Of a stretch of DNA of 64,000 nt, positions 33,444-46,000 are shown one piece after another. Numbering within the stretch: the first letter of the stretch is position 1; each line of letters opens with the position of its first letter. Both the position numbers and the translations under genes were made by a program. Origin of the DNA: Phylloscopus collybita (taxonomy: Eukaryota > Chordata > Aves > Passeriformes > Phylloscopidae); the NCBI GenBank assembly GCA_027886175.1, contig JAJNNQ010000023.1:69501-133500 (forward strand), given 5' to 3'. The notes beneath the pieces are model-generated. The model had not been told where the DNA came from and searched no databases. It saw only the letters and a program-made list of their open reading frames with translations.

Positions 33444-33749
33444 GTACCGCGAAGCCGTAGGGCGAGTGGGCCGGTGTGCGGGCAGGGCCGGGGCGGCCCG
33501 GGGCTGCTCTGTGGAGCGGGCCCCGCAGCCTGGACGGCCGTGCGTGTGCGGGGCGTTCCCGTGTGCCACACTGCGCTCTGTGTCCTCCACACGTGTTTGA
33601 CTCTGGTGCTGTCCTGTGGCAGCTGCTTCCTCTCAGCGCTGCTTTCGCAAGATAATCTTGTCGATAGTGTATATAGTAGTGGAACAATACTGAATCCATC
33701 ACCAAGGCTGCCTGAGCTCAAGCAGCGTTTGGACAACGTTATCAAGGTC

Positions 33750-33845
33750 AGGGTGGGTTTGTTGGGGTGTCCTGTGAAGAGGCAGGAATTGAATTCGTTG
33801 ATCCTGGTGGGTCTCTTCTAGCTCAGGATATTCTGTGAAAACACA
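33750..33845 (+). mobile_element. CR1 3' tail
   Basis: ggtcagggtgggtttgttgg, gaattcgttgatcctggtgg, gtctcttctagctcaggata and ttctgtg form the passerine-type CR1 terminus (original: cttgatgatcctgatgggtc, ttccagctcaggatattct). Confidence 0.75.
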
Positions 33846-33924
33846 TCTAACTGGAACTCAGGAATTTGGAAGAAACACCCAAAGTTATTGGGACATGCCT
33901 ACGGTTCCGTTTTGGGCCCCTAGG

Positions 33925-34400
33925 GATAAGAAAGAGAAGGGGTTGAATGTCCAGGGAAGGGAACATAGCTGGGGAAGGGTCTGGAGCATCAGAAGCAGCT
34001 GAAGGAGCTGGGGGGCCTCAGCCTGAAGCAAAAAAAGGCTCAGGGGAACTTCCCATTCTCCACAGTTCCCTGACAGGAGGGTGCAGCCAGGTGAGGGTCA
34101 GGCTCTGCTCCCAGGGAACAAGGGACGGGATAAGAGGAAGTGGCCACAAGTTGTGCCAGGGATGTTAGGCAAAACCTCTTCACTGAAGGGGTGGTCAGGC
34201 ACTGGCACAAGCTGCCCAGGGTAGTCATGGAGTCACCATCCTTGTAAGGGTTCAAAAAAAAAAAATGTGGATAGCATTTTTGCTAAGTGGCACTTAGGGG
34301 CATGGTTCAGTGGTGGGACCATGTTGGTAGTGCTGGGTTAGTATTCAGACTTGATCTTAAAGGTATTTTCCATCTTTAATGATTCCATGATTCTGCACTG
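33925..34400 (+). mobile_element. CR1 LINE 3' fragment in COX10 intron 1
   Basis: Plus-orientation landmarks: gctgaaggagctggggggcc, tcagcctgaagc, agttgtgccagggatgttag, cactgaaggggtggtcaggc, aagctgcccaggg, gagtcaccatccttgtaagg, cttaggggcatggttcagtg and ttgatcttaaaggtattttc, ending gattccatgattctgc. An A-run interrupts it at 34255-34265. Confidence 0.93.
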
Positions 34401-34559
34401 TCAGGTCTTTGGACCTGGAGCAGCAAACATTTTCCCTCATTTGTTGGGGTATCCTGTGTCATAGCAGACAACAGACACTGTAGTCTTAATTAGAAGCAAA
34501 CACAGTGGCAGAGAAGAAACAATCTATTGCTATCTTTTATCTTGTTTTCCTTTAAGCAG

Positions 34560-34684
34560 GATTGTTTGTTTGGCGTCTGAAGAACACTGGAGTACCGCAG
34601 ATACCATGCCGGTTTGTGCACCTTTACAATGTGGCCAACAACAGATTGATTACCTTTCAGTACTTTAACTTTCTAAAACGAATG
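34560..34684 (+). CDS. COX10: COX10 coding exon 2
   Basis: A 125-nt exon with acceptor tttaagcag and donor ATG|gtaagt. The peptide GLFVWRLKNTGVPQIPCRFV then HLYNVANNRLITFQYFNFLK RM aligns with human COX10 residues up to KRM (human FQHFSFLKRM). It is the poorly conserved end of the presequence followed by the first conserved block. The phase is 1 at entry and 0 at exit, compatible with both neighbours. Confidence 0.93.
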
Positions 34685-36108
34685 GTAAGTCAAGAAGTGT
34701 GTTTCTTGTTTGTCCCATGTGATAAGTCAAAATGGAGACTAGTTGATAAAAGTAATGTTTTTCTTATCAGCCAAACTCAGGCAATTCTAAGCGTCTCCAT
34801 TTTTCACTGAATCAGAGTTACAGCACTTGGTATCCTAAAACATCTGAGGCTGGAGGAAACTTTTTGTAGCAAGGACAGTGCCTTGTGGGGCAAAGTCTCC
34901 TCTACTGGACAGGATGCTTCTGTGCCCTTGAAATAGGTACTCATCCCTTGTTGAGAAACATGACATAAAATTATTTTAAAATAATTTTTTATAAAAATGC
35001 TAGTAAAGTCAAATCTGTCTAGCAGTCATACAAGTGGTAGATGGAACTCACTTGTGGAGGAGGTGTATTCTGAGTTAGTCAGTTTATTTGAGTCAAAATT
35101 CTTGAGCTCATTAAATTAATGGGTTACATTTACAGTGTGCTGTTAGTTTTAGGTATTAAAAGAGCTGTAATTATCATTCAAACCCTTGAAATTGCATCTT
35201 CTTCTTTGACCAGTTTTATCATATGTAAGTGGATGGTAGTATTTTTTTTTAATTGTGCTGCTGATTTGAACTGTATTCACATCACTCATTCAGAATTGCA
35301 GACCACTCTTCCTCATTGTAATTATTACTATGCACTTGAAATCAGGAAAGACAGAAAGTTCTTTCTATGCTTCTGGTGCTTGAAATATACAGAATATTTT
35401 GGGGAAGAAAATGTGAAGGAGAAGCTAAGTAGTCTTTTTCTTATTCTGTGAACTCTAAAAGAGAGCAAACAACTCTCCTAATTTGTTGTTCAGTATATGT
35501 TGCTTTGAAATTTGGTCTAATTAATTAAAAAAAAGAAGACTGATGTGGGAGATGATTTTATATCATAGGTGGTAGATTGTATTTTTTGCCATATTTTTCA
35601 ATTCTTAAATGTGTGGAGGTTTAGTACTTATATTTGAAAACTGGAGTTGTGTGGGCATGTGTATATTTCTGTTTAAAGGTGAATTTTGTTTGGTCAAAGG
35701 TTGGACTCAGTCTTGGAGGTCATTCCAACCTTTATTAATCTGTGGAATTGATTAGTTGTGAGTCAAGTTGTATTACCTGGTGGTTTTGAATATGAACAAA
35801 GAGTTGGCTGTTGTAGCTATGGGGGAGGAAGCAAAGTTATTGAAATGCAATTCTCCTTACGTAAAGCTTACATAAACATTATTGATTCAGCTGTGAATTG
35901 TAAAGCTGCTTTTGTAATATTTAAGCCAATTTCAGAAGCCTTTCTGTGTGTGAAATAACTGTCTGAAATTCAGACTAACTCAGTTGTGTCATGGAAGTAA
36001 TTCTCCAAACAAGAATAAAACAGCAATAATGTTGTTGTTGTTGTTAATAAAGTGAAATGGACAGAAATATCTTTATCTATTTGTTTTAAAATTTCTCATT
36101 GTATTTAG
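34685..36108 (+). other. COX10 intron 2
   Basis: 1424 bp, AT-rich, with a strong donor gtaagt and an acceptor tgtatttag. Contains a short CR1 tail (35697-35745) and a (GTT)n run at 36031-36047. Otherwise nothing recognised. Confidence 0.8.
35697..35745 (+). mobile_element. CR1 3' tip
   Basis: aaggttggactcagtcttgg, aggtcattccaacctttatt and aatctgtgg are the last 50 bases of the CR1 3' end. Confidence 0.7.
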
Positions 36109-36433
36109 TATGTAACACAGTGCAACAAAGACCTCAGACAACGAGCCAAACCCAAGTCAGATTCAATTGTGTCTCCTTTTCATGAGCTTCAGCAATTGGA
36201 TCAGGAAAAAAAGGCTGTACACAAAATTAGCCCAGTTTCACCTGTTCATCACTGGGGGTCTGAGACATCAAGCAGAAATGAGTTGAGAGATATGAAATTA
36301 GCTGCAGAAACTGAAGACTCAGTCATACCAGTGGGAGCTGAATCCAAAGAAGACAGACAATGGAAAGAAATGAAGCTACAGCTGGATGATTTGCCAGGAA
36401 TTTTGGCACGCTTGTCCAAAATCAAGCTTACAG
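36109..36433 (+). CDS. COX10: COX10 coding exon 3 (matrix-side linker and start of membrane domain)
   Basis: A 325-nt exon with acceptor gtatttag and donor ACAG|gtatta. It starts YVTQCNKDLRQRAKPKSDSI and ends [20 protein letters not shown] then IKLT plus one base. Human COX10 has YVTQLNRSHNQQVRPKPE at the start and [20 protein letters not shown] at the end. The middle (about residues 75-140) is a divergent Ser/Pro/Glu-rich stretch, expected to be a flexible linker that is variable between species. [15 protein letters not shown] leads into the first transmembrane helix of the UbiA-type prenyltransferase fold. No frame damage. Confidence 0.96.
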
Positions 36434-37324
36434 GTATTATTGGTCATTTTTTCTCATTTTTCTGCATTCTACTTGATAGCAGAATTCTTTGGGATAATAC
36501 TGGTATGGTTTAGGTTTGCATGTGATAATGCCCGCTTTACTGATGCTGAATTGGATCCATTTCATCAAGTATGCGCTAGGAAAATTGTTTTATGGAAACA
36601 TTTAATAGTTTTCCCATTAAATTTGTTTAATGGGAGGAGCTTGCATCCTGTTGTCAGCTAGTTTCTGGGAAATAAGCAAGTGTTAATAGACTGTGGTGAC
36701 ATTGGGTAAGGAAGTGAATTTACAAATAATGTGCTCAGTATTTGAAGTTGTCTTGCTTAAGTTTACCAGTGTTCTGTCTTATTTACATACCTTTCACTGT
36801 AGTACTGCTGGTTGTGAACTTAGCACTAGAAGTCCCAACATAAGATAATCCAAATAGTTTCCTGTATTAGAAAGAAAAACGTTTGAGTCTGACCAATTAA
36901 ATTTTATGAAAGAAGATCTGATTTACTTTTCAATCACTGATAGTGTTGTCTCTTCAAACCAGCAATTTGTTAAGCAATTGCCTTGCAACCTTAACTACAT
37001 TTTGTCTTGTTCAAGTAGTAATACTTAATGACTGTAAGTTACTCCTTTCCCTATAGGAACAACTATAAATTACCCCTTTGCCAATAGGTAATGCTATGTA
37101 TACTTTTATTTCTAAGGAAGCTCTAATCATCTGACTAAAGCCTCACATCTTGTCTATGATATAAAGTCCAAGAACAGAAGTGTAATTTCCTAAGTCCTTT
37201 TCTGGGTGCTCTCCAGTGGGTCAAGTGAACTCCTGATAACAAGATTGTTGTAATAAAAAATTGTTAAAATGAATGTCATGAGTTCAGATTACTTTCAAAA
37301 CTTTTTTCTCTTGCAATATGTAAG

Positions 37325-37617
37325 TTGTCATTGTTTGTTTTTTGGTGGAAAAATCTTGCTGACCAAATAGAATTTATAATGGTAATTTACATTTTCATCT
37401 CAGTGTTGATGATACATCTTGTGGTTTTGATTTGGCACAACTCATCTTGTTTGGAAATCAAAATTTTCTTCCTCATTGTTTTGAGAAAGCCTGAAGGCAT
37501 TTATTTTGTGCTGGTAAAGAGTTTGATGAGAGAAAACATGTATTTTGATATTTACAATGTTGCTAACATATTAGACTTGGAAATTTCAGACTCAGGTTAT
37601 ATAAAGCTCTCACTAGT
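37325..37617 (+). repeat. Repeat copy B, uninterrupted (partner 32420-33191)
   Basis: Continuous sequence homologous to the two flanks that surround the CR1 upstream of COX10. It ends in ggttatataaagctctcactag, which includes a canonical TATATAAA. It looks like an old interspersed element or LTR, or a local duplication of DNA near the COX10 promoter. Confidence 0.8.
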
Positions 37618-39711
37618 ACATTCAGCAATTATCAGGATTATTTGCAGCAATGTTTTGGTACATACAGCCTCAGTTATTGCCTCATCTTTCTTTCTGCGTT
37701 ATACAGGTTTTGTCTTTTTCTCACCCATGCTGTTCAGTTTTAGTAATACTTTGCTTCTCTTGGGCTCACCATGGGTAACTTGGAAGTGCTGTGTGAACAA
37801 TTAGCTCTTCTGGCATGTTTTCATTTAGGTGATTTTATTGAAGTATGTTATGTGAAATTGAATGCTGTGCTAGCTGTTGAAGTAGAACTAAATTAAAAAT
37901 GTCACTAGATCCAGAAATGAAAACTTACAATACTATAATTAAGGGACCAGAGAGAGAGAAAATTGACTGTTGTTGAAATCACTTGAAATGGTTTTTAAAT
38001 GTTTTCTGATGTGTAAGCTCAGTGCTTGTACGGCATCTCAGTGTTACTGGTGCTCCTTGAAATGGGAGTTTTCAACAACTTCTGGAAGATGTGAGAGTGT
38101 CATTTTCAAGAGAAAACAATTTCATGTGTTACTTTTTTATGCGGCCTCAGAGTTGCTGCAAAACTCTTCAACAGTTCCTAGTAGCCTCTTTTAACTAGGC
38201 AAGCACCATTCTGGATTTAAAATAATGTATAGAAGGCAAAGGTTAAGGAATTTCATTCCCTTCAGGACTATTGTTTTCTATGAGAGTGCCTTTTGAGGTG
38301 TAAGCTTGACTGCTAATTTCTGAACAGCTGTACAATTTTTAATCCAGCTTGCAAGCCTGTTGGGAAAGAGACTGTGATTTTAGTTTATCTCTGTCTCTGC
38401 TGTGTCTGGAAGAGTTCTTGATCCAAGGTTAAGTGGGGTAAACTTTACCTATTGAAAAGGTATAGAGAGACAGAAAAAAACTTAACCTCTTTTCTTGTGA
38501 CCTTTATGCATTTGGTATGCAGATTTTTTTGGAAGTAAGTATAAAAGAGTAAGTTGAATGAAGAGGACTTTGTAGGAGGGGAGTTCTATTGTTGGTCTTT
38601 ATTGGTCATGGGATCGTGTAGGAGATAAGCAGGAATAATACTGTGTGTAACATGTGGAGCAAGGAAAATTTTTTGCAACTTGTGTAATCATTTAGACAAA
38701 TTATATATTCTGTAAAGACTATGGTGTTGTAGTTCTTTGATTTTATTTTTTTTTAAAGAAGAATGAATTCCCTGAGGTCAGTTTTTAAGTTGCAAATGTC
38801 ATACAACTCAGTTCCTTTTGCCCATGAAGTTCTGATAGATCTCATATCCTGTGTGGATTCTTTGGCAGACACTTTATTTATACTTTTTTGGAGTATGAAA
38901 TAACAAAAAAAAACAAACTCTGCATGATGCTAAAATGGGACTTCCTTATGCTCTGTTCTTTTCCCGCTGCTGCGGGAAGGAGATTTTTTTTGTTTGTAGT
39001 ATGAACTGTGCTTCACCTTGGAAAGGAAATGAGTTTTGCTATTTCCATACCCTCCTGCTTCATGTAAACTGCAGCTTTTGTGACTCTGCCATTAGAAACT
39101 CTTGTGTTAAAAACGGGAATAGATTTTTGTTTATATTCTTTTGCCATAGAAAACAATTAGGGAACTTCTAATTAAATGTCACAGAATCTACCTTTTTGGG
39201 TTCAATTTCCATCGATTCCCATCTCTGTGGTGTTTTATGTTGGCTGCTCTCTGAACAGCTGTATCCTACCATCCAGACACTTGAAAAGCTAATGCGTCTG
39301 TCTGATAGGTTTTTCAGAATTATAAATGCATTGCTTTCAACTTGATCCTAAAGTTGATGTGTAACTGAAAATAGGAGAGAGACAAGGGAAGTTATGGGAA
39401 TAGGAGGAAATTCTAGTGATTTATAATGTTCACACACACGCAGAATTTAAGGTTGTCTCGTCTTCTTAAATTTAACTTCAAGTTTAGATTTAAGTAATGT
39501 TTTCTCCCAGAATTACAGATGAAAACTCAGATGAACTATATGTAAAACCACAGGAAAATCAAAGTTCAGTTTTTTGTTTGGGCAAACTGATAAAAGCAAG
39601 ATATGAAAAATGCTGAGTATTCCCTTAGATAATACTCCTAGTGTTTGTGGATGTTTCCTTCTTGTTGCTCCTGTAGCATGTTGGTCTTTATGTGAGGACA
39701 AGCAGCTAAAT

Positions 39712-39770
39712 TGGAACAGGCTGTCCCATTACTGGAAATGTTCAAGGCTGGGTTTGATGGGGCTGAATGA
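39712..39770 (+). mobile_element. CR1 fragment
   Basis: ttggaacaggctgtcccatt, actggaaatgttcaaggctg and ggtttgatggggct resemble the internal 3' region of CR1 (gaacaggctgcccagag, ggaggtgttcaaggccagg). Short and decayed. Confidence 0.6.
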
Positions 39771-42700
39771 AATGAATCTATATGAATGAATATATATAAA
39801 TGACTATAAATGAATGAAATAAAAATAAACTGTTATTACAGTTCATTTTTAGCAAAGTATTTTAAAATTGTTTGGTGGTAAGAGGTTGTAATATTGCACT
39901 TGAATTTTGCATGATTTGCTGCAGACATGTTTCAAATCATTGTCCCAAATTTAAGTTTGCTTCAGGAGCTTGGCCTTTATTAGTGTGCAGGATCTGTGTC
40001 AAAACTTTGATGTGCCCAAACAAACCTGGGTTTACAAAGGACATGTTGGTCAGGTGAATATCACTAAATACTGCTGCTACAGTTGGCTTTCCAGAAATCA
40101 AAGTGTGAAAACTCAGGAAGGAATATTTCTTCAGCTTTTGGGAAACTTCTTTAAGGGCTATGTAAACATTTGCAGTAAAGCAGTGAAATTATTTCTTCAA
40201 AAAAAGGACAAATGCATTTGCTTTTCTCCTTCCTTATGTACTGACATATCACCAGTACAGGAGTAGAAGGGACTTCTAGAGCAGGATTGATTTGCTTTGG
40301 CTTTCTGTGCTTTTATTTTGGCTTGGCTACTTTTTAATAGTAGGTAAACAAAATATGGCATAGTGATTCAGATGCTATAAATACAAAGCATTTATAAAGG
40401 CAGAGCACATTGTGATGAAGTGGAAAAGGAATGTAAAGAGCACACTAAACTTTTGGACTGTGTTTTTATGCCAGAAACATTATAATTCACTCTTCGTCAC
40501 CAACCCATTAGTATTTTCTTTTTCATCTACATTGACATGGGAGACAAATGTCCCCTGTTAATTCTTGTTAAAGCTAAAAATGTTTAAAAGACTGAAAATA
40601 AGGCTTAGGCTGAGATCTTAAGTTTAAATCTTGGCTTCTTTTTGAAGAATATAATATATAATGGCAGCTCCCATGAACAAGTCTTAAAAGGATCGTTTCC
40701 ATCTCTTATGCAATAAGGTGAAGGTAATTTGGCTCCTAATGCACTAAACTAACAGGGATTAAAAAACAAACAGAGTCAATGACCTCATTCCCTTGATGTG
40801 ATCTCAATTAAATATACTTTTTCTCCATGAGGAAAGTTGAAGAGTAAATGATTGCTTCCACAGTTAAAGAAAATAAGCTTCTCATTCCAAGGGGAGCATT
40901 TTCCTATTTACTGCTAATGTGTTGTATTGGAATATCTGGGTAATGAGGGAAGCAGGGGATGCCTGGTGTGCAAACCTTGCCCAAACAAGAAAAAATACCT
41001 GCTTTAATGGGATATTGGAGAGGATGTACTGCAGCCTTTTTAAATGAGATCCTGATAAGTCATGCTGAAATGACTGGCTAAAATTAATCTGGAGAAATCA
41101 ATGGGGACTTTAATTAGTGCTGTAACCATACAGTTTTAGAATTTCTTTGGGGTCAGGGTAGTGGTAATGTTACACTGACTGCCAATCCATTCCACCTTTC
41201 TTCTCCAGTAAATGAGTTGGTGTTTTCCCATAATAAATTGGTGTAAAGTGCTCTCTAGGATAAGTTTTAATTAAATTCTTTTCTAGAAGTGAACGTGTGA
41301 TTTATTATGCAAAAAAAAAAAAAAATAAATGAATGTAATCACTCTTGGAAATGCAAATGCCACTGTTCACTGTCATTTTCAGTGCATTTTTTAACTCTCT
41401 CAACTGCACCAATGCATTTCATGTTTTCTTATGCATTCCTAAGGAGGATTCAAGAGTTTGGAAGCAAACTGTTTGGAACACAGTGTTGTATTTTTATAAT
41501 AAATAAAATCTAGTCTTTCAGAATGATCAGTACCTTCATGTTCATTTGTCTGGGGAGGCAGCAGAATCTGTGGTTCTTTCAGAGTTGCTCAGAAGGGTAA
41601 AGTTCTGTCATAGATCCATTGTATTGTAAAAGTAGCCTGTAAAAAGGCTAAATAATTAATACTTATTGTAATATGCATGCTATTAAAATATTATTCAGCC
41701 ATCAATGGATTTCAATACTTAGAGAAAAGTTATAATGAGCAGCAAATCTTCTCCATTGTGTTTTCAGGATTAAATCCTAAGGATCTTACACGGGTACAGT
41801 TCTTGAAATGAGCACTTTGCATTTGTATTCTTACTGGCAGGTCTCTTCCATGACATTTAGTTTTTCATCTCAAGTAGTGCCACTTAATAGATAATCCAGG
41901 TATTCTCAGTCAGCAAAGATTATTTGTTTGTCATTTAACTTCAGACAAAAAGGAGACTTTGTAGAAATCAGGAAGATAAGAACATTTTGATGCTAAGCTT
42001 GAAGGTAGCTGAGGTCTCAAACTTGTAACTACATCAGAATATAATTTAAATACCTTCTATTTAATAACTAATAATTTTAGATTGTAAGGTTCAAGGTCAT
42101 GAGCAAGATGTTCCTCAAGTGTGCTGACTTTTATAGTGTAAGAAATTTGTCATGTCATACTATTTCTTGCCAAAAGGGAGGTTTTTGAGACCTGTTATTT
42201 GGCTATTACAATATTAGAATTGAAACTTGGGTAATCTTTGTTTTAAGGATGTGATTTGCAGTGCTGTACTAAAGTTACAATTTTGCATGACAAAACTGAA
42301 ATGGATTTTTATGAATCCACTCAAATTTTGAGGCCATTAACTGTCCAGGGTCTCTGTGATGATGTGATTGCACTTTCAGCCCAAAATAGGCATGTCAAAT
42401 AGGAGCAATGGGAACAGAGGTTGTGCAGTGAAATTACTGTAGCTACATGCCCCAAGTCTGTTTTTGACTCTGCACTGCTTAAATTCCTGCTATAATTTGA
42501 TATAAAGTATGTATCTTGGTGTGGGATTTTTTCTTACTGTTTTCTTTCTGTGTTAGACTTTGCAGTGATGTGTGAGTTACTGGAACAAATATTTGTCCTG
42601 TGCATGTTGTGTGGGGCATTTTGGTCCAGTAGCAAATCCCTAAAATAAGGAATACAGAGAGACAAGTTGTATTCTCACATCTTCTGCTAATGTGCTGCTG

Positions 42701-42916
42701 CTTTTGGGTTTCTTATTTCATCTCTGGCAGTTCTCATTTTTGATTCCTTTATGCAGAGTGTTCGTATTAACTGTACCCAGTTCATGGAGCCACTGTGAAC
42801 CATAAAAATACCAAAAAGTTAATCTACTTTCAGGGTTTGAAAGCTGTAACTCTAGTGTTATGTACAAAGATGATTTCTTGTTGATGCTTTGAACTGTGTT
42901 CTTACATATGTTGCAG

Positions 42917-43041
42917 CTCTGGTTGTCAGCACCACATCCGCTGGCTTTGCCATGGCCCCGGTCCCTTTTGAGCTCACCTGTTTCCTGCTCGCCTCACTTG
43001 GAACTGGCCTGGCATCCTGTGCTGCCAACTCCATCAATCAG
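42917..43041 (+). CDS. COX10: COX10 coding exon 4 (first transmembrane hairpin)
   Basis: A 125-nt exon with acceptor tatgttgcag and donor AATCAG|gtcagt. It encodes (A)[19 protein letters not shown] then [22 protein letters not shown]. Human COX10 is [20 protein letters not shown], so the match is very high. It forms two hydrophobic helices and ends at NSINQ, the conserved start of the active-site loop. The aspartate-rich N/D-x3-D-x3-D substrate-binding motif of protoheme IX farnesyltransferases follows in the next exon (FFEVPFDSNMNRT in human), which I do not find in this window. The four exons together give about 206 of roughly 440 residues. The enzyme transfers the farnesyl group to heme b to make heme O for cytochrome c oxidase, in the inner mitochondrial membrane. 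Confidence 0.97.
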
Positions 43042-46000
43042 GTCAGTCCATCTCTTCATCTGTACAGAAAACTGGTGTTGTCCTGGCTTCTGAAATACTG
43101 CCAGGAGTGTGACTGGATGGCCAGGAGTCCTGTGCCTTCAGCTGCTGCCTGAGCTCTGAGCTGCTAAAACTGACACTGCAAAATTAATATATGCCTGAGA
43201 ATTCAAGTGGAGTTGCTAGGCACAGTGTGTTTATATAGATTGGAGCTGATGAAGTCTTAAGCCTCCCAATAATAATGTGTATCTTGGTAATACCCAAGCC
43301 TGGGTCCCTGGAAATGACAGGAAGAACTGGGTAATTGGAGTGTAAGAATAGCCAGTGGGGCTTCAGCCTTATGGCCTGGATTCTTTGGTTGTGTTATTGT
43401 ATGGCCTTGTTGGACCTGTCTTAGGAGTGGCTCAGATCCATGTAAAACATCTGTAGTGGGACTTCAACAGGATTTTGTCTAGGCTGGGATCATGGTGTCT
43501 CCTGGACTTCTGCAGAACCTACTGAGAACCTCCATTGTATGGAGGTTTTTCCATGCCAGAGATGTTCCAGGTGCTTGAACTTGAGTTTCCCTGCATATGT
43601 CAACATGCCTGTGGAGCTTGATGCTGATCTTGGCTCTCATGCAACTCAGTTGTGAAGCACAGTGGTTCTTTGGCTCTCCTGGCCTCCCAAAGGAAAGCCT
43701 AACTAGTGAACAGGTAATAACACTTGTGGATGCTGAATGGAGTTTCAAAGTGTAGTAGTCGTGGTCACTTTCAATTGTAAATGTGGCCTGGAAAAAGGAG
43801 GAGCAGCAGCAATGCTCATTGACATTGACAGAACTTCATGGTTTCAGCAATCACTTGTGAGTCCTGGGACTCACAGCAGTGGAGGTTTCCTGTGATTCAC
43901 ACCCTGGAGTCAACTTGGTTGAGTTGGGCTCTTTGATGTTTACACCTTCTAACACCTCAGTTGTAGGCACGTGATGTGTTTTTTGGGATTGCATCCATCA
44001 GCATGCATTTTGCTCAGCCTGAAGTAAGTCATATTTATTTACTGTTTTTACAGGTTTTAGTGTTTATTTTAGTGTTTATTTCACTGAGCTTAAAACTGGG
44101 GCAGGCAGCCAACTGTTTTCTCTGCAAAATGGGAAGGATGATGCATAATTTTTAATTGCTTGGAAGTCTTTAGGTAGCCTGCCTAACTTGGAAACACATA
44201 GATAGCCTTGAAAAATATTTTTAGTAAGTCACGCTGTTTTCTGAAGAATACCTTTAGTTATCGTGTATATTTTTCACACAAAGGCTGGGTAGAAATGCTG
44301 TCATAACTAAGGTGAAGTTTTGCTGGGTTTTGGTATAATGTTAGATGTATCCTTTTTTCCTCCCTTTTTTCCTTTACTACCTTTTTAATATTAAAAATTA
44401 AATTTATGCTTTATCCTTTGAAATACTTACTGTCATGTGTACTTTCACTTTTGATGTGGATACTACTGGACTAAGAGAATTAATGGTTGCTTGTGTAGAG
44501 ACTTCTGTGCACCTGATCTTGAGATTTTGCTAGATGGTCTGAAGAGGTGACATTCACACACAGCTAACTGGTTTTATTTGTCTTCAGCTTCCATGTATTG
44601 CTCATTGTATTTTGTCCCAAAGGTAGGCTCTTTTTAAACTCTTGGAAGCCATTTTTTAAGCTCTTGAATTACTCAGGAGTACAGGAATTCTGTGCTGTAA
44701 TTTGGAGTTGGACACTTGGGATTGGAAACGGGGGTTAGGAGGAGTGCAGGAACTTTGTGCTGAGGCTCGTAATTCACTCTTTACTCACTGCAAGTTACTC
44801 CAGCCTTACGAAATGTCAAACTGCCTTTCACAATTTCAGCTGAACACTTTAAATTTTCACACTCGGTCATGTTGAGCCACTTGCCTGTGAAGAGGGACCT
44901 TGAAAGCAGATTACTCCTACTAAAAAAAAAATAAAGGAGTAGAGTTGATAAGGAAGCAAAAGGAAAGAGCTATGGCTGGTGATCTGTTGTTTATCAATGG
45001 ATTCTTTCAGTTGTTGAGTGTCCTTTTCCCAGTGTTACTGTATCTGAATTGGCTGGGAATTTAATTTTCCATAAATACTTAAAGCTTGGGTAATCCATCT
45101 TGACCATTGCAAAGGAGCATGTTTGACTTGGAACTTCCTTTATGGCTACTTTGCTCTGTCCATTGCTCCCCATACGCATCCACTTCTCTGGCAGCTCATG
45201 ACTCATGTCTCCCCTGTTGCTCCTCGCTCTCCCTTAAGGACCTTTTGATATGATAACCATCTTTCCGCTTCCCATATTGCTATAAATTTGTACATCTTTA
45301 AGGGCAACTCATATTTCCCACTCCTCATTTCTCTGATAAATCTATGTGCACAATTTACAGTCCCCCCATATGTTGTGGGAAGGTGAAGTGTGAATTGTGT
45401 AAGATTCTTCCCTGATTTAGGACAGGATGTGAGGAGTCTGGTCCTGTGAAAATGTAATGAAGATTCTGTAAAATTAATGGAAGTATTGATAGAAATTTGT
45501 AACTGGTCAGGTTCTGAGATTTGAGGGGTTTTTCCCTTTTTTCCCCTTCTCTGAACTACTTGATTTTAGCCATGTGGAGCTGAGATGGTTTTATCCCCAG
45601 TGAATTAAGCTGAATTAACTATCTAAGTTGACTTAAGTCCTGGGGTGGGAGCCAGGCCTGTGTGAAGTCCTACACAGACACCAAAACATTGTATTTTATC
45701 TATTTACAAAGTTGGTTGGAAACAATTTTCTGATTTTCACTTTCTCCTTGTTTTCAGATGGTTGTATGTCATACTTTAAATAAACTTATTTTTTCCTGTC
45801 TGCAAGAGCCAGAAAGTTACAAAAATGTGCTTAAGTAGAGATTCTTGCCCCACTTTCACTGTTTCTAACAAGAAAGCAACAAAAAACCTGGTGCAAATCA
45901 ACGAATTTGTTTTTTTTCATTATTTATAGAAGTACAGTCTGGGTATTTATCCAGGTGTGTGTTTAGAAAAATGTTTCACAATCCACAAATTCTAAATTTT

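Larger units (their letters stand above)
33444..34559 (+). other. COX10 intron 1
   Basis: 1116 bp bounded by gtaccg and a ctttaagcag acceptor. It contains a CR1 tail and a larger CR1 copy listed separately; the rest has no further feature. The first 130 bp are the CpG-rich end of the promoter island. Confidence 0.8.
36434..42916 (+). other. COX10 intron 3
   Basis: 6.5 kb, AT-rich, with acceptor tatgttgcag. It carries repeat copy B (37325-37617), a CR1 scrap (39712-39770) and a short (CA)n at 39432. Short open frames here have no domain. A brief ATGAATGAATATA run lies at 39780-39825. Confidence 0.75.

Noticed and set aside
32896..33600. 234-codon plus-strand frame overlapping the COX10 promoter and exon 1
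   Set aside because: It begins inside CR1 and passes COX10 exon 1 in a different frame; CpG-rich DNA has few stops.
33161..33745. Minus-strand frames of 140-194 codons antisense to COX10 exon 1
   Set aside because: Low stop density of the CpG island; no start or domain support.
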